Shown here one piece after another: positions 11,010 to 20,939 of a stretch of 64,000 nt of DNA. Position 1 is the stretch's first letter. Each line of letters begins with the position of its first letter. The DNA comes from Hevea brasiliensis. Lineage: Eukaryota > Streptophyta > Magnoliopsida > Malpighiales > Euphorbiaceae. Location of the stretch: contig NC_079503.1 of NCBI RefSeq assembly GCF_030052815.1, positions 55,532,735 to 55,596,734 of the forward strand, in the 5' to 3' direction. A program made the translations under genes and the position numbers. Under the pieces are notes generated by a model that saw only the letters and a program-made list of their open reading frames with translations, did not search any database and had not been told where the DNA came from.

Positions 11010-11255
11010 GTGGTCTACAGTGATGCCTCTCATAATGGGTTAGGGTGTGTATTGATGCAAGAGGGGAAGGTGGTCGCTTATGCTTCCAGACAGCTAAGGC
11101 CACATGAACAAAACTACCCAACCCATGATCTAGAGCTTGCAGCAATTATAATAGCACAGAAGATAAGGAGGCATTACTTGTATGGTGAAAAGTGCTACAT
11201 TTACGGACCACAAAAGCCTAAAATACTTGCCAACTCGGAAGGAGCTCAACCTTGA
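11010..11255 (+). CDS. RNase H fragment, unit 1
   Basis: The frame opens with [19 protein letters not shown], which holds the first catalytic Asp of Ty3-type RNase H. It continues through HDLELAAI, which holds the catalytic Glu. The following motif that should carry YTDHKSL reads IYGPQKPK because of a small deletion near 11200, so the third acidic residue is lost. Unit 2 retains it (Asp codon at 19183). The segment is detached from RT by a frameshift at about 10930-11010, where the sequence looks scrambled relative to unit 2. Confidence 0.85.
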   Translation: MVYSDASHNGLGCVLMQEGKVVAYASRQLRPHEQNYPTHDLELAAIIIAQKIRRHYLYGEKCYIYGPQKPKILANSEGAQP

Positions 11256-11481
11256 AGAGGCGATGGATTGAGTTCTGAAGGACTATGATTGTGTAATTGA
11301 CTACCATCCTGGGAAGGCAAATGTAGTTGCTGATGCTTTGAGCAGAAAGTCCATCACAGCTTTGAGATCATTGAATGCCCGTCTAACTTTGGTTCGAGAT
11401 GGAGCGATTTTGGCTAAGTTGCAAGTGAGGCCAAACCTGCTACAGTAGATTTTAAATGGGCAGAAGGTAGATGAGAAGCTA

Positions 11482-12132
11482 ATGGCTATTATGAGCAAAA
11501 TCTCAGAAGGAAAAGCAACTGACTATGGGGTGAAAGCAGATGGGTGTCTATATTACAAAGGAAGACTGTGTGTACCAGATAATGGGGAATTGAAGGCCAG
11601 TATTCTAAAAGAGGCACACACCAGTGTATATGCTATGCACCCAGGAAGTACAAAGGTGTATCATGATCTGAAGCTTCAGTATTGGTGGCCTGGTATGAAG
11701 AAGGACATAGCTGACTACGTGACTAAATGCCTGACATGTCAGCAAGTCAAGGCAGAACATCAAGTTCCATCAGGATTGCTACAGCCTATACGCATACCTG
11801 AATGGAAATGGGATCGGGTCACCATGGATTTTGTAAGTGGTCTACCTCTCACCCAGAAGAAACATGATGCAATATGGGTGATAGTGGATAGATTGACAAA
11901 GTCAGCACACTTTCTGCCAGTTAGGACTGACTACTCACTGGAGAAGTTAGCAGAATTGTATATCAGTGAGTTAGTTAGACTGCATGGAATTCCACTTTCC
12001 ATCATATCTGATCGGGACCCAAGATTTACATCGAGATTTTGGAAGAAGTTGCATGAATCCTTGGGTACACAACTCCACTTTAGCACAGCCTTCCATCCTC
12101 AGACGGATGGGCAATCTGAAAGAGTAATCCAG
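11482..12132 (+). CDS. Integrase, 5' exon-like part, unit 1
   Basis: The frame carries the H2C2 zinc-binding region (HPGSTKVYHDL ... CLTCQQ, Cys codons at 11728 and 11737) and the rve core. Catalytic Asp codons are at 11827 (MDFVSG) and 12010 (SDRDP), and the Glu codon is at 12118 (GQSERV). The Asp-Glu spacing is 35 residues, the D,D35E arrangement of retroviral-type integrases. It would insert the cDNA into chromatin. The open frame itself runs on to a TGA at 12142-12144, but homology stops at codon CAG (12130-12132), where a GT-AG intron-like insert begins. Upstream it is separated from RNase H by a TAG at 11446-11448 that unit 2 shares. Confidence 0.9.
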
Positions 12133-12207
12133 GTAAACAATTGAAACAAATTAAACAAATACACAAATTGAATTGAAATGATAATAATAACATGAAATAT
12201 ATGTCAG
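12133..12207 (+). other. Intron-like insert in integrase, unit 1 (75 nt, GT-AG, phase 0)
   Basis: The insert starts CAG/GTAAAC and ends TGTCAG/GT. It is very A-rich, has an in-frame TGA, and has TGATAAT and ACATGAA as branch-point-like sequences. Removing it joins two integrase segments in the same frame, four codons after the catalytic Glu. The size fits the short end of plant introns. The same insert is in unit 2 (20104-20178), and a diverged version is in the decayed family-2 element (53681-53754). Splicing is inferred. Confidence 0.75.
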
Positions 12208-12642
12208 GTCCTTGAGGATATGCTGAGGAGTTGTGTCATTGAGTTTGAGGGAAGTTGGGATAGATACCTCCCACTGGCAGAATTTGCATACAATAATAGC
12301 TACCAAGCTAGCATCCAAATGGCCCCATATGAAGCACTGTATGCGAGGAAATGTAGAACTCCAGTGTGCTGGACTGAATTGGGCGAAGACAAACTGGTGG
12401 GACCAGACCTGGTGAAACAGACTGAGGAGAAAGTGAAACTAATCAAAGCCAATCTGAAGGTTGCCTCGCATGCATGTAAATCTTATGCCGACCTGAAGAG
12501 AAAAGAAATAGAATATGTGGTTGGCGACAAAGTGTTCCTCAAGGTGTCACCATGGAAGAAGGTATTGAGGTTTGGAAGAAAAGGTAAGTTAAGCCCTAGG
12601 TTCATTGGCCCATATGAAGTCATTGAACGTGTGGGTCGATAG
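12208..12642 (+). CDS. Integrase C-terminal part, unit 1
   Basis: Directly after the intron-like insert the frame continues VLEDMLRSCVIEFEGSWDRY and runs through AEFAYNNSYQASIQMAPYEALY. This is the usual sequence after the catalytic Glu in plant gypsy integrases. It then runs into the basic C-terminal domain with the GDKVFLKVSPWK and GKLSPRFIGPYEV motifs (GPY/F module). The first Met in frame is at 12220, but homology begins at 12208. It ends at TAG 12640-12642 in a short scrambled stretch before the chromodomain-like tail. Confidence 0.88.
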   Translation, partial: VLEDMLRSCVIEFEGSWDRYLPLAEFAYNNSYQASIQMAPYEALYARKCRTPVCWTELGEDKLVGPDLVKQTEEKVKLIKANLKVASHACKSYADLKRKEIEYVVGDKVFLKVSPWKKVLRFGRKGKLSPRFIGPYEVIERVGR

Positions 12643-12686
12643 CCTCTGAGCTAGCTTTACCACCAGAGCTGGACAAGATCCACAAT

Positions 12687-12968
12687 GTGTTCCACGTGTC
12701 CATGCTCAGAAGATACCGCTCAGATCCTTCACATGTCATCTCCAGGGAAGAAATTGAAATACAACCAGATTTGACATATGAAGAAGAACCTCTACGGATC
12801 CTAGCTCGGGAAGTAAAAGAATTGAGGAACAAGCAGATTCCACTGGTGAAAGTGCTTTGGAGGCACCACAACACCGAGGAGGCAACATGGAAAAGTGAAG
12901 AGACAATGCGGCAACAGTTCCCTCAACTGTTTGCATCAGGTAAATTTCGAGGACGAAATTTAAATTAG
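12687..12968 (+). CDS. Integrase tail with chromodomain-like module, unit 1
   Basis: The frame begins MFHVSMLRRYRSDPSHVI, a standard segment downstream of the GPY/F module. It ends with EEEPLRILAREVKELRNKQI, VKVLWRHHNTEEATWKSEE and MRQQFPQLF. The VLWR...EEATWE..E pattern is the chromodomain-like C-terminus of Tekay/Del chromoviruses, which in this lineage is thought to tether integration to heterochromatin marks. It is separated from the rest of integrase by a frameshift around 12640-12686. It ends at TAG 12966-12968, and the next bases are the polypurine tract. Confidence 0.85.
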   Translation: MFHVSMLRRYRSDPSHVISREEIEIQPDLTYEEEPLRILAREVKELRNKQIPLVKVLWRHHNTEEATWKSEETMRQQFPQLFASGKFRGRNLN

Positions 12969-12979
12969 AGGTGAAGAGT
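12966..12979 (+). other. Polypurine tract, unit 1
   Basis: The purine-rich TAGAGGTGAAGAG immediately precedes the TGTAACACCC start of LTR2. It is the expected primer site for plus-strand DNA synthesis. One T interrupts the run, where unit 2 has GGGG. Confidence 0.85.
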
Positions 12980-15900
12980 TGTAACACCCTCCCGGTAGCA
13001 ACTCCGTACATTCTACTGTTCCGGTGACCAGTGTCGGTCCGGACTGCTAGAACGTCCGGAAAAATATTTAAACTAAAGTGAGGAACCATAATTAACTCAA
13101 TATAAGAAAAATTTAGGAAAAATTTTAGAAATAAAATACAACCAAGTTAAATGAGCCGGTGCCCAAGCGATGGGTAACCCAGAGGGAAGTTGCGGTTCTC
13201 GCAACTAGGAGCCCTAGACCCGGGGAAAAATCATAAAATAATTTTTGGGACTCCAGAGAAGGGTCATTGAGGTTCTTATAGCATTAGAATGCCAAGAAAA
13301 TATTTAGAAAAATTTTTCAATCGGTACAGAAAATTTTGACCCGTTAAGCCAAACGGAGGGCATTTTGGTCATTTCGCCTTCAAATATGATTTTTGGCCGA
13401 CTTATCCAGTTGAGTAAATAATTAATACGACATAAAATATGAATAAATATTACTAAAAATGAAATTAAAAATGAGTAATGATGAAAAGAAAAGAAAAATC
13501 AATAAAAAGCCAAATATGACATCACTATGATGTCATTTAAAAGCTTCCACCAATCATAATTAGACAACCCTTTAATTAACCAATAAAAGAGACAAGCAAG
13601 ACCAAAGAATTAAAAATACAATCTCCCATTCTTCTTTCCCAACCAGCCGAACCCATGCCCTTGCCCTAAACCACCATTAACACTCCATCAAGCTCCATTT
13701 CCCCTCTTCATTCCACCATAAAATCCCTTCTTCTCTTCATTAAAATTTGTCCACTCATCTTGGGAGAGTGTTTGGCAGCCTAGAAAAGGAGAGAAAGTGA
13801 AGATTAAACTTGGGAAAAATCTGCCACTTAAAGGTTAGTGCATATATGTATTTAAAACTCATTAATTCCATGATTGAGACTTGTAATAGGTAAGAAATTG
13901 TGAAATAAATGAACAAATTCATGTGTATGTCCACCATAAAATTCGGCAGCCCTATTTAAGGAATAGAAATGAGTGTTTTTTTGGACTTAGAGTGGACTAG
14001 AAATGATGTTTAAGATATATATCTACATGGATATTGAATTGGTATGCTAACTAAGGCATCTTGTAGAAATCATAATGTGAAGCTAGGGTTTTAGGAGTAA
14101 GATGTAGACTTGACTTATGAATTTGTTAAAGAACATTCTAATGGTCAATTAGTGACCATTTGAGGAAATTTGACCATAATTGGGATTGAAATATAGCATG
14201 GCAAAGTGAATGAGTATGCTGCCTAGGGACAGCAGCATGATGGCTGTGATTCCAGCCCACTTACACAGCCATAACTTTGGCTGTGTAGGTCAAATTGGTG
14301 CTTGGCCAATTGGACATGAAACTAGGCTTATAATGGCACATTTTCTCTGAAGAAATCATGCCCAAAAGACCACAGCAAGTGGACCAAAAGTTGGCCCCAA
14401 TCCGAACACCCTGCAACAGCACCTGCAGAAATGACCAAATGAACAGTTTGGCCATAATTCACTGTAGATTTGGTCAATTGACCTGAAAGTTTTACAGCAA
14501 CAAGTTAAGACATAGACAAACAACTTTCATGCAGGAACCTACCCCAAATTATGACCAGAACCAATTCAAAAATGCAATCACAGTCACTGTTCATGTTACT
14601 GTAGATTTGGTAATTCTGCAGTTTTACAAATCCGGCCAGCTGTTGTTTTTGGACCATATCTGGAGCTACAAAACCCCAAATGGAGTGATTCAAACAAAGA
14701 AATTCAACTAGACAAAATAAGGAACAACTTTCATGTTTACCATTTCTTCAAATTCCCATTATAACAGTCATTAATGGAACAGTGAAATTTAGGTACAAAA
14801 ACTAAAAAATTCTGCTCACTTGGTTTAAGTTTAGAAATGGTATTAATGCTTAATGCCAACAAGTTTTCAATGCAAAATGTGGTATGTTGGGAGTGTCAAA
14901 ACCAATGTACCTATTTTCTATCGAAAAGTCAACATTTTTGTTGACCAATGAGGTGAATAGTGACACCAAAACTTGAAATGCAAAAATTAAAGAATTTAAA
15001 AGTATCAAATGCCCTAGTATACCTAACAAGATTGGTTTGGATAGTTTGGCATGCCAATAGGGTTTAGTTAGCAGTACTGCACATGGCATTATGCCATTCT
15101 GTGATTTTATGGCTTTTGGCCATTTTGACATTGTGTTGAGACTTGGCCTCGTGCCTAATACTATTTACAGCTTGTTAGCTATTCTGTTGCACACCGGGAG
15201 ATACATATGTGACCGATGGTGTGACGGCCCGAGGTACTAGATACCCAGTGCCAGTTTACCCGTTTATCCAGTCCAGTCATCTAGTATAGGTTACTTGGGC
15301 AACCAAATGAATGAAAGTGAACAAAATTAATGAATATAATGGATATACCAATACCAAACAAATAAAACATATACATTCACTACATATTCATTTTCTGCTA
15401 TTTTCTTTTATTTTATTATTGCACCACTAAGAATTATTTCTTAGCGCGTTGATATTGAAACCCGTAGGTACTGGAGATACTGATCGTCAGCCCAGTGACC
15501 GCAGACGGGTGAGTCCATCCTGCGATTACACGCGATGTCCGTGTCACCTCACCACTGCGATTGCATTGGTAGGACACTAGGTGTCATTTTGTCATTTTGT
15601 AACTAAATTTTTATTTTCTCATATGTATTTAGAATTATGTAATGTATTTTGAAGTTCATGTAAATTATGAAAATTGTATTTGTGAATGGAAAAGTAAATA
15701 TCTATCTATGACTTGGATATGTATGGAAGTAAATTGAGTATTTATCTGTTGCTTATATATGAATACCCTGAGAAATGATGATTGAGAAATGATATTGGAA
15801 AATGTTGAGATTTTGATATTGAGACTTTGTTGATGAATTGAAGTTGGGATTGTTTGGAAATTATTTGGAAGTGTTTTTAACAGGTTCCGAAGAACTGTTT

Positions 15901-16111
15901 TCTCCATTTTTAGCCGGTATCCTGCCGGATTTTCTATAAAATTTTCGGAACCTCAAATAAATTATAATTTCAATAAATGGCTTAAATAAATTATATTTCA
16001 CAAGTTATATTCAAAATTATGATGAAAATTAATTAAGATAAAATAGAGTGTGCTTGGTACAGTGTGGCATAGCTTGCTCGGCTACAATCTGTAGCGGGTA
16101 AGGGTGTCACA
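12980..16111 (+). repeat. LTR2 of gypsy complex (shared middle LTR, 3132 bp)
   Basis: The LTR begins TGTAACACCC and ends GGGTGTCACA, followed by the unit 2 primer site. It is both the 3' LTR of unit 1 and the 5' LTR of unit 2. At many positions it agrees with LTR3 against LTR1 (for example around 13466, 13873, 15636 and 15955), so most of its length is of 3'-LTR type. The 27-nt palindrome of LTR1 is lost by an 11-12 bp deletion near 14445-14450. The hairpin at 15427-15444 has both stem partners changed (CTAAGAA/TTCTTAG). The stretch 15440-15560 and the last 70 bases contain scrambled CAG/CTG sites. The donor-like GTTAGTG is at 13834. Confidence 0.94.
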
Positions 16112-16116
16112 TTTAG

Positions 16117-16128
16117 TGGTATCAGAGC
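16117..16128 (+). other. Primer binding site, unit 2 (tRNA-Met type)
   Basis: TGGTATCAGAGC lies five bases after the end of LTR2, identical to the unit 1 site. Confidence 0.93.
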
Positions 16129-16604
16129 ACGGTTTAGGCGTTTCTGGGCCTAGATTGAGTCCATACCATGCATTGCATTTGTAAGAGTCGAGGTGACACT
16201 AATGCAGATCTGTTTGTCTTTCTTATTTTGAATAGGATATGGACCCTACATCTTAGAGGGCAGTTGAGGAGGAAGTGGAGAGTCATGCTCCACCTGCAGC
16301 AGCTGAGACTGGGGGTAGGGGAGAACCTACTCCACTAGCTCAAGTAGAGCACCTTTCGGCCTTCACGAGCCATGTTCCGACAAATGGCCGATTTCTTTAG
16401 ACAAATGGCCGGAGTAATGCAGACCACCACCACCACCACCACAGTAAATCACACCTGGAAAGGCTAAGAAAGTTTGGAGCAGTGGACTTTTTCGGTAAGA
16501 GAGAAGATGACTCTGTTGCAGCCGAGAATTAGTTAAACAGAACGGGCAGAGTTCTAAAACAACTCCACTGCACCCCAGAGCAAAACCTAGCGGCTGCCAT
16601 AACT

Positions 16605-17117
16605 TTGTTGCAAGATGATGCCTACGAATGGTGGGATACTGTGTCCAGTGAAGTACAGCCAGAAGCCATAACTTGGGACTTCTTTCTCTCCGAATTTAAG
16701 ACGAAATATGTGGGTACTATATACCTAGAAGAGAGAAGAAGAGAGTTTATTAATCTGAGGCAGAGACAGCTATCAGTGGCCGAGTATGAGAAGGAATTTG
16801 TCCGATTGAGCCGCTATGGAAGGGAGATAGTCCCTAATGAAGCTGAAAGGTGTAAGAGATTTGAAGAGGGACTAAATGATAACATCAAGATCCAGCTCAC
16901 TGCCTTGGGAATCACAGAATTTAGCAAGTTAGTTGAAGCTGCAATAAGGGTTGAAAAAGTGAGAACCAGTGAGCAGACCAGAAGGGATAGACAGCAGAAG
17001 AGGGGCCCGGGTCAGTCTAGCTCATCTCCTGCACCTGGGAAGAAGTTCAGAGGTCCATCTGCACAGAGTTGGGGTCAGCTACAAGGTCAGGGTCAGTCTC
17101 AGTGGCCCAGGCCATAG
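16605..17117 (+). CDS. gag capsid segment, unit 2
   Basis: A 170-residue open frame starts [18 protein letters not shown] and covers the retrotransposon gag domain and the basic Gln/Arg-rich linker. The same sequence continues in frame upstream to the shared TAG at 16531-16533, so the Met at 16605 is internal. The frame ends at TAG 17115-17117, where unit 1 has CAG. The capsid domain builds the virus-like particle. Confidence 0.85.
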   Translation: MLQDDAYEWWDTVSSEVQPEAITWDFFLSEFKTKYVGTIYLEERRREFINLRQRQLSVAEYEKEFVRLSRYGREIVPNEAERCKRFEEGLNDNIKIQLTALGITEFSKLVEAAIRVEKVRTSEQTRRDRQQKRGPGQSSSSPAPGKKFRGPSAQSWGQLQGQGQSQWPRP

Positions 17118-17150
17118 TTCACCCCTAGGAGAGGTCAGTCCACACCATCT

Positions 17151-18152
17151 GTGGGTAGCTCTCTAGGGATGGGGTTCAGGGGACCAGCCCCAGCAACTTC
17201 TGCATGTCCACACTGCCTAAAATGGCATAAGGGGGAGTGTTGGAGAGTAACTGGTGCCTGCTTAAGGTGTGGGTCAACAGAGCATCAGTTGAAGAACTGT
17301 CCACGCAGAACTACTACAGCTGCTCCAACACAAGCAGACAGACCTGCTCCTGCACCACAGAGAGGTAGAAAATCTAGTAAATCTGAGGCTGTGGGACCAT
17401 TACAGAGGCCTGTATCTGAGCCTGCAGAGAGGCCAGATAACAGACCACCTGCCAGAAATTATGCCCTGAGAGCTCAAGAGGAGCAAGATGCCCCGGTCGT
17501 CATCAGGGGTACGTTCTCCCTCTACAATACTCCTATGCATGCATTGGTGGATCCCGAATCCACTCACTCATACATCTGCATCAACCTACCCGTAGAAAGA
17601 GGGATACTAATAGGGGAGAGTGACCAAGACATTCTGATCACTAATCCATTGGGCCACAGTGTAGTGGTGAACAAAGTATACAAGGGTTGCCCGTTAAGGA
17701 TTCAGGGGTATGAATTCTTGGTAGACCTGATTGAGTTGCCCTTCCACGAGTTTGACGTGATTTTGGGAATGGACTGGTTGTCACGTCATCAGGCAATAAT
17801 TGATTGCAAATTGAATAGAATTTCTCTGAAAACTTCTGAGGGAAATGAAATCACTGTTGTGGGTGAAAGGACAGACTTTCTGTCCAATGTCATCTCAGCC
17901 ACAGTTGCAAGAAGAATGATGAGAAAAGGCTGTGAAGCCTACCTAGCACATGTGGTGGATACTAGGCAGGCTAAGCCAAACCTGAGTGATATACCCACAG
18001 TAAGAGACTTCCCAGATGTATTTCCTGAAGAATTGCCTGGTTTGCTGCCAGAAAGGGAAGTTGAATTTGCTATTGAGACCACTGCACAAAGACCCATTTC
18101 CATTGCTCCTTATAGGATGGCACCCACTGAATTGAGGGAGCTGAAAACTTAG
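17151..18152 (+). CDS. gag zinc fingers and protease segment, unit 2
   Basis: A 333-residue frame in the same phase as the preceding segment carries [12 protein letters not shown], the CCHC knuckle [14 protein letters not shown], and the aspartic protease motif [11 protein letters not shown]. It also holds the linker up to the start of RT ([12 protein letters not shown] ... [12 protein letters not shown]). As in unit 1, Glu replaces the usual Gly of the D-(S/T/P)-G triad, which should disable proteolysis. It ends at TAG 18150-18152, where unit 1 has CAG. Confidence 0.87.
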   Translation: MGSSLGMGFRGPAPATSACPHCLKWHKGECWRVTGACLRCGSTEHQLKNCPRRTTTAAPTQADRPAPAPQRGRKSSKSEAVGPLQRPVSEPAERPDNRPPARNYALRAQEEQDAPVVIRGTFSLYNTPMHALVDPESTHSYICINLPVERGILIGESDQDILITNPLGHSVVVNKVYKGCPLRIQGYEFLVDLIELPFHEFDVILGMDWLSRHQAIIDCKLNRISLKTSEGNEITVVGERTDFLSNVISATVARRMMRKGCEAYLAHVVDTRQAKPNLSDIPTVRDFPDVFPEELPGLLPEREVEFAIETTAQRPISIAPYRMAPTELRELKT

Positions 18153-18165
18153 TTGCAAGAGTTGC

Positions 18166-19428
18166 TTGGATAAGGGGTTCATACGCCCCAGTGTGTCACC
18201 ATGGGGAGCTCCAATGCTGTTTGTAAAGAAGAAGGATGGGACTTTGAGGCTTTGCATTGATTACCGGCAGTTGAATAAAGTGACAGTGAAGAACAAATAT
18301 CCGTTGCCTAGAATTGATGATCTATTTGATCAGTTGAAGGGAGCAAGAGTATTTTCTAAGATTGATCTCAGATCAGGGTATCATCAGTTGAGGGTGAAGG
18401 ATGTAGATGTGCCCAAGACTGCATTCAGGACCCGATATGGGCATTATGAGTTTCTGGTGATGCCCTTTGGCCTAACAAATGCACCAGCGGCATTCATGGA
18501 CCTTATGAACTGTATCTTCCATCCATACTTAGATCGGTTCGTAGTGGTCTTTATTGATGATATTCTAGTGTATTCCAAGACTAGTGAAGAACATGATGAG
18601 TATTTGAGGATTGTTCTGCAAACCCTGAGAGAAAAGGAGCTGTATGCTAAGTTGTCCAAGTGTGACTTTTGGCTGAACGAGATTGCATTCCTTGGACACA
18701 TAGTGTCAGCTGATGGGATTAAGGTAGATCCCAAGAAAATAGAAGCAGTGATGGAATGGAAGCCTCCCAGGAATACAACTGAGGTCAGAAGCTTCTTGGG
18801 GCTAGCTGGGTATTACAGGAGATTTGTGAAGGGATTTTCCTTAATAGCTGCTCCAATGACCAAGTTGTTACACAAGAATGTCAAATTTGACTGGAATGAC
18901 AAGTGTCAGACCAATTTTGAGAAGTTGAAGGCTTTGTTGACAGAAGCACCAGTGTTAACACAGCCAGTGTCAGGAAAGAACTTCGTGGTCTACAGTGATG
19001 CCTCTCATAATGGGTTAGGGTGTGTATTGATGCAAGAGGGGAAGGTGGTCGCTTATGCTTCCAGACAGCTAAGGCCACCTGAACAGAACTGCCCTACCCA
19101 TGATCTAGAGCTTGCAGCAATTATCTTTGCACTGAAGATATGGAGGCATTACTTGTATGGTGAAAAGTGCTACATTTACACGGACCACAAAAGCCTAAAA
19201 TACTTGCCAACTCAGAAGGAGCTCAACCTTAGACAGAGGCGATGGATTGAGTTCCTGAAGGACTATGATTGTATAATTGACTACCATCCAGGGACGGCAA
19301 ATGTAGTTGCTGATGCTTTGAGCAGAAAGTCCATCACAGCTTTGAGATCATTGAATGCCCGTCTAACTTTGGTTCGAGATGGAGCTATTTTGGCTGAGTT
19401 GCAAGTGAGGCCAAACCTGCTACAGTAG
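18166..19428 (+). CDS. Reverse transcriptase-RNase H, unit 2 (best preserved, 420 aa)
   Basis: RT motifs are intact: [38 protein letters not shown] and catalytic FIDD at 18550-18561. RNase H follows in the same frame with Asp at 18997 (YSDASHNG), HDLELAAI and Asp at 19183 (YTDHKSL), ending near VADALSR. The enzyme would copy genomic RNA to cDNA inside particles. A one-base insertion just upstream (near 18165) separates it from protease, and a TAG at 19426-19428 shared with unit 1 (11446-11448) separates it from integrase. The Met at 18166 comes from the shifted frame and is not the original start. Confidence 0.92.
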   Translation: MDKGFIRPSVSPWGAPMLFVKKKDGTLRLCIDYRQLNKVTVKNKYPLPRIDDLFDQLKGARVFSKIDLRSGYHQLRVKDVDVPKTAFRTRYGHYEFLVMPFGLTNAPAAFMDLMNCIFHPYLDRFVVVFIDDILVYSKTSEEHDEYLRIVLQTLREKELYAKLSKCDFWLNEIAFLGHIVSADGIKVDPKKIEAVMEWKPPRNTTEVRSFLGLAGYYRRFVKGFSLIAAPMTKLLHKNVKFDWNDKCQTNFEKLKALLTEAPVLTQPVSGKNFVVYSDASHNGLGCVLMQEGKVVAYASRQLRPPEQNCPTHDLELAAIIFALKIWRHYLYGEKCYIYTDHKSLKYLPTQKELNLRQRRWIEFLKDYDCIIDYHPGTANVVADALSRKSITALRSLNARLTLVRDGAILAELQVRPNLLQ

Positions 19429-19461
19429 ATTTTAAATGGGCAGAAGGTAGATGAGAAGCTA

Positions 19462-20103
19462 ATGGCTATTATGAGCAAAATCTCAGATGGAAAAGCAACT
19501 GACTATGGGGTGAAAGCAGATGGGTGTCTGAATTACAAAGGAAGACTGTGTGTACCAGATAATGGGGAATTGAAGGCCAGTATTCTAAAAGAGGCACACA
19601 CCAGTGTATATGCTATGCACCCAGGAAGTACAAAGATGTATCATGATCTGAAGCTTTAGTATTGGTGGCCTGGTATGAAGAAGGACATAGCTGACTACGT
19701 GACTAAATGCCTGACATGTCAGCAAGTCAAGGCAGAACATCAAGTTCCATCAGATTGCTCTGACCTATACGCATACCGAATGGAAATGGGATCGGTCACC
19801 ATGGATTTTGTAAGTGGTCTACCTCTCACCCGGAAGAAACATGATGCAATATGGGTGATAGTGGATAGATTGACAAAGTCGAGACACTTTCGCGATTAGG
19901 GATGACTACTCACCGGAGAAGTTAGCGGTGTATATCGCTGAGTTAGTTAGATCGCATGGAATTCCACTTTCCATCATATCGATCGGGACCCAAGATTTAC
20001 ATCGAGATTTTGGAAGAAGTTGCATGAATCCTTGGGTACACAACTCCACTTTAGCATGACCTTCCATCCTCAGACGGATGGGCAATCGGAAAGAGTAATC
20101 CAG
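19462..20103 (+). pseudogene. Integrase, 5' exon-like part, unit 2 (scrambled)
   Basis: The segment aligns with 11482-12132 of unit 1. The H2C2 region is present up to TAG 19657-19659 (CAG in unit 1). The core continues from 19675 but is broken by several small indels and substitutions from 19750 onward, especially at CAG and CTG sites, ending the open frame at 19897-19899. The QSERVIQ end of the core is recognisable just before the intron-like insert at 20104. Confidence 0.8.
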
Positions 20104-20178
20104 GTAAACAATTGAAACAAATTAAACAAATACACAAATTGAATTGAAATGATAATAATAACATGAAATATATGTCAG
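20104..20178 (+). other. Intron-like insert in integrase, unit 2
   Basis: It occupies the same position, phase, length (75 nt) and GT...AG borders as the unit 1 insert and reads essentially the same. That is notable because the flanking integrase is badly damaged here. Confidence 0.75.
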
Positions 20179-20916
20179 GTCCTTGAGGATATGCTGAGGA
20201 GTTGTGTCATTGAGTTTGAGGGAAGTTGGGATAGATACCTCCCATCGCGCATTTGCATACAATAATAGCTACCAAGCTAGCATCCAAATGGCCCCATATG
20301 AAGCAATCGTATGCGAGGAAATGTAGAACTCCAGCAGTCCGGACTGAATTGGGCGAAGACAAATCGTGGGACCGCACTGTGAAACAGATCGAGGAAAGTG
20401 AAACTAATCAAAGCCAATCAAGGTTGCCTCGCATGCATGTAAATCTTATGCCGACCTGAAGAGAAAAGAAATAGAATATGTGGTTGGCGACAAAGTGTTC
20501 CTCAAGGTGTCACCATGGAAGAAGGTATTGAGGTTTGGAAGAAAAGGTAAGTTAAGCCCTAGGTTCATTGGCCCATATGAAGTCATTGAACGTGGGTCCG
20601 ATAGCCTCTGAGCTAGCTTTACCACCGTGTGGACAAGATCCATAATGTGTTCCACGTGTCCATGCTCAGAAGATACCGCTCAGATCCTTCACATGTCATC
20701 TCCAGGGAAGAAATTGAAATACAACCAGATTTGATATATGAAGAAGAACCTCTACAGATCCTAGCTCGGGAAGTAAAAGAATTGAGGAACAAGCAGATTC
20801 CACTGGTGAAAGTGCTTTGGAGGCACCACAACACCGAGGAGGCAACATGGGAAAGTGAAGAGACAATGAGGCAACAGTTCCCTCAACTGTTTGCATCAGG
20901 TAAATTTCGAGGATGA
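20179..20916 (+). pseudogene. Integrase C-terminus and chromodomain-like tail, unit 2
   Basis: The first half (20179-20660) is disrupted by small indels relative to unit 1. The GDKVFLKVSPWK and GPYEVIE segments are readable near 20485-20590. From about 20629 a clean frame gives MDKIHNVFHVSMLRRYRSD and the chromodomain-like EEEPLQILAREVKELRNKQI ... VLWRHHNTEEATWESEE. It ends at TGA 20914-20916, where unit 1 has CGA, another C-to-T change. Unit 1's tail is six residues longer. Confidence 0.8.
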
Positions 20917-20925
20917 AATTTAAAT

Positions 20926-20939
20926 TTGAGGGGAAGAGT
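20926..20939 (+). other. Polypurine tract, unit 2
   Basis: TTGAGGGGAAGAG directly precedes the TGTAACACCC start of LTR3, which fits the plus-strand priming site. Confidence 0.87.

Larger units (their letters stand above)
8258..12968 (+). pseudogene. gag-pol polyprotein of gypsy unit 1 (Tekay-like chromovirus), inactivated
   Basis: One reading frame from the ATG at 8258 covers gag, protease and RT, followed by RNase H, integrase and a chromodomain-like tail. It would be cut by the element's protease into capsid, PR, RT-RNase H and integrase, acting in cytoplasmic virus-like particles and then the nucleus. Defects seen: an amber stop at 8555 in gag (TAG at a site where TGG is expected), a Gly-to-Glu change in the protease active-site motif (9581-9583), frameshifts around 10930-11010 and 11190-11280, an amber stop at 11446-11448, and a frameshift plus stops at 12636-12686. 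The 75-nt intron-like insert at 12133-12207 interrupts integrase in phase 0. Unit 2 shares both ambers, the protease change and the intron, so these predate the split of the two units. Confidence 0.9.
16239..20916 (+). pseudogene. gag-pol polyprotein of gypsy unit 2, inactivated
   Basis: This is a close sister of the unit 1 polyprotein with the same domain order. It is more damaged at its ends but better preserved in RT-RNase H. Stops seen: TAG at codon 6 of gag (16254), the shared TAG in gag (16531-16533), TAG at 17115, TAG at 18150, the shared TAG at 19426 and TAG at 19657. All except the shared gag amber sit where a CAG codon is expected. There is a one-base insertion near 18165, and small indels from 19750 to 20660 wreck integrase. 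The shared stops, the shared protease change and the intron-like insert show that the two units come from one already defective ancestor. Confidence 0.9.

Noticed and set aside
12980..16111. Two separate, adjacent gypsy insertions instead of one tandem complex
   Set aside because: There is only one LTR between the two internals, no duplication flanks it, and the outer CACCT pair joins two halves of one copia LTR.
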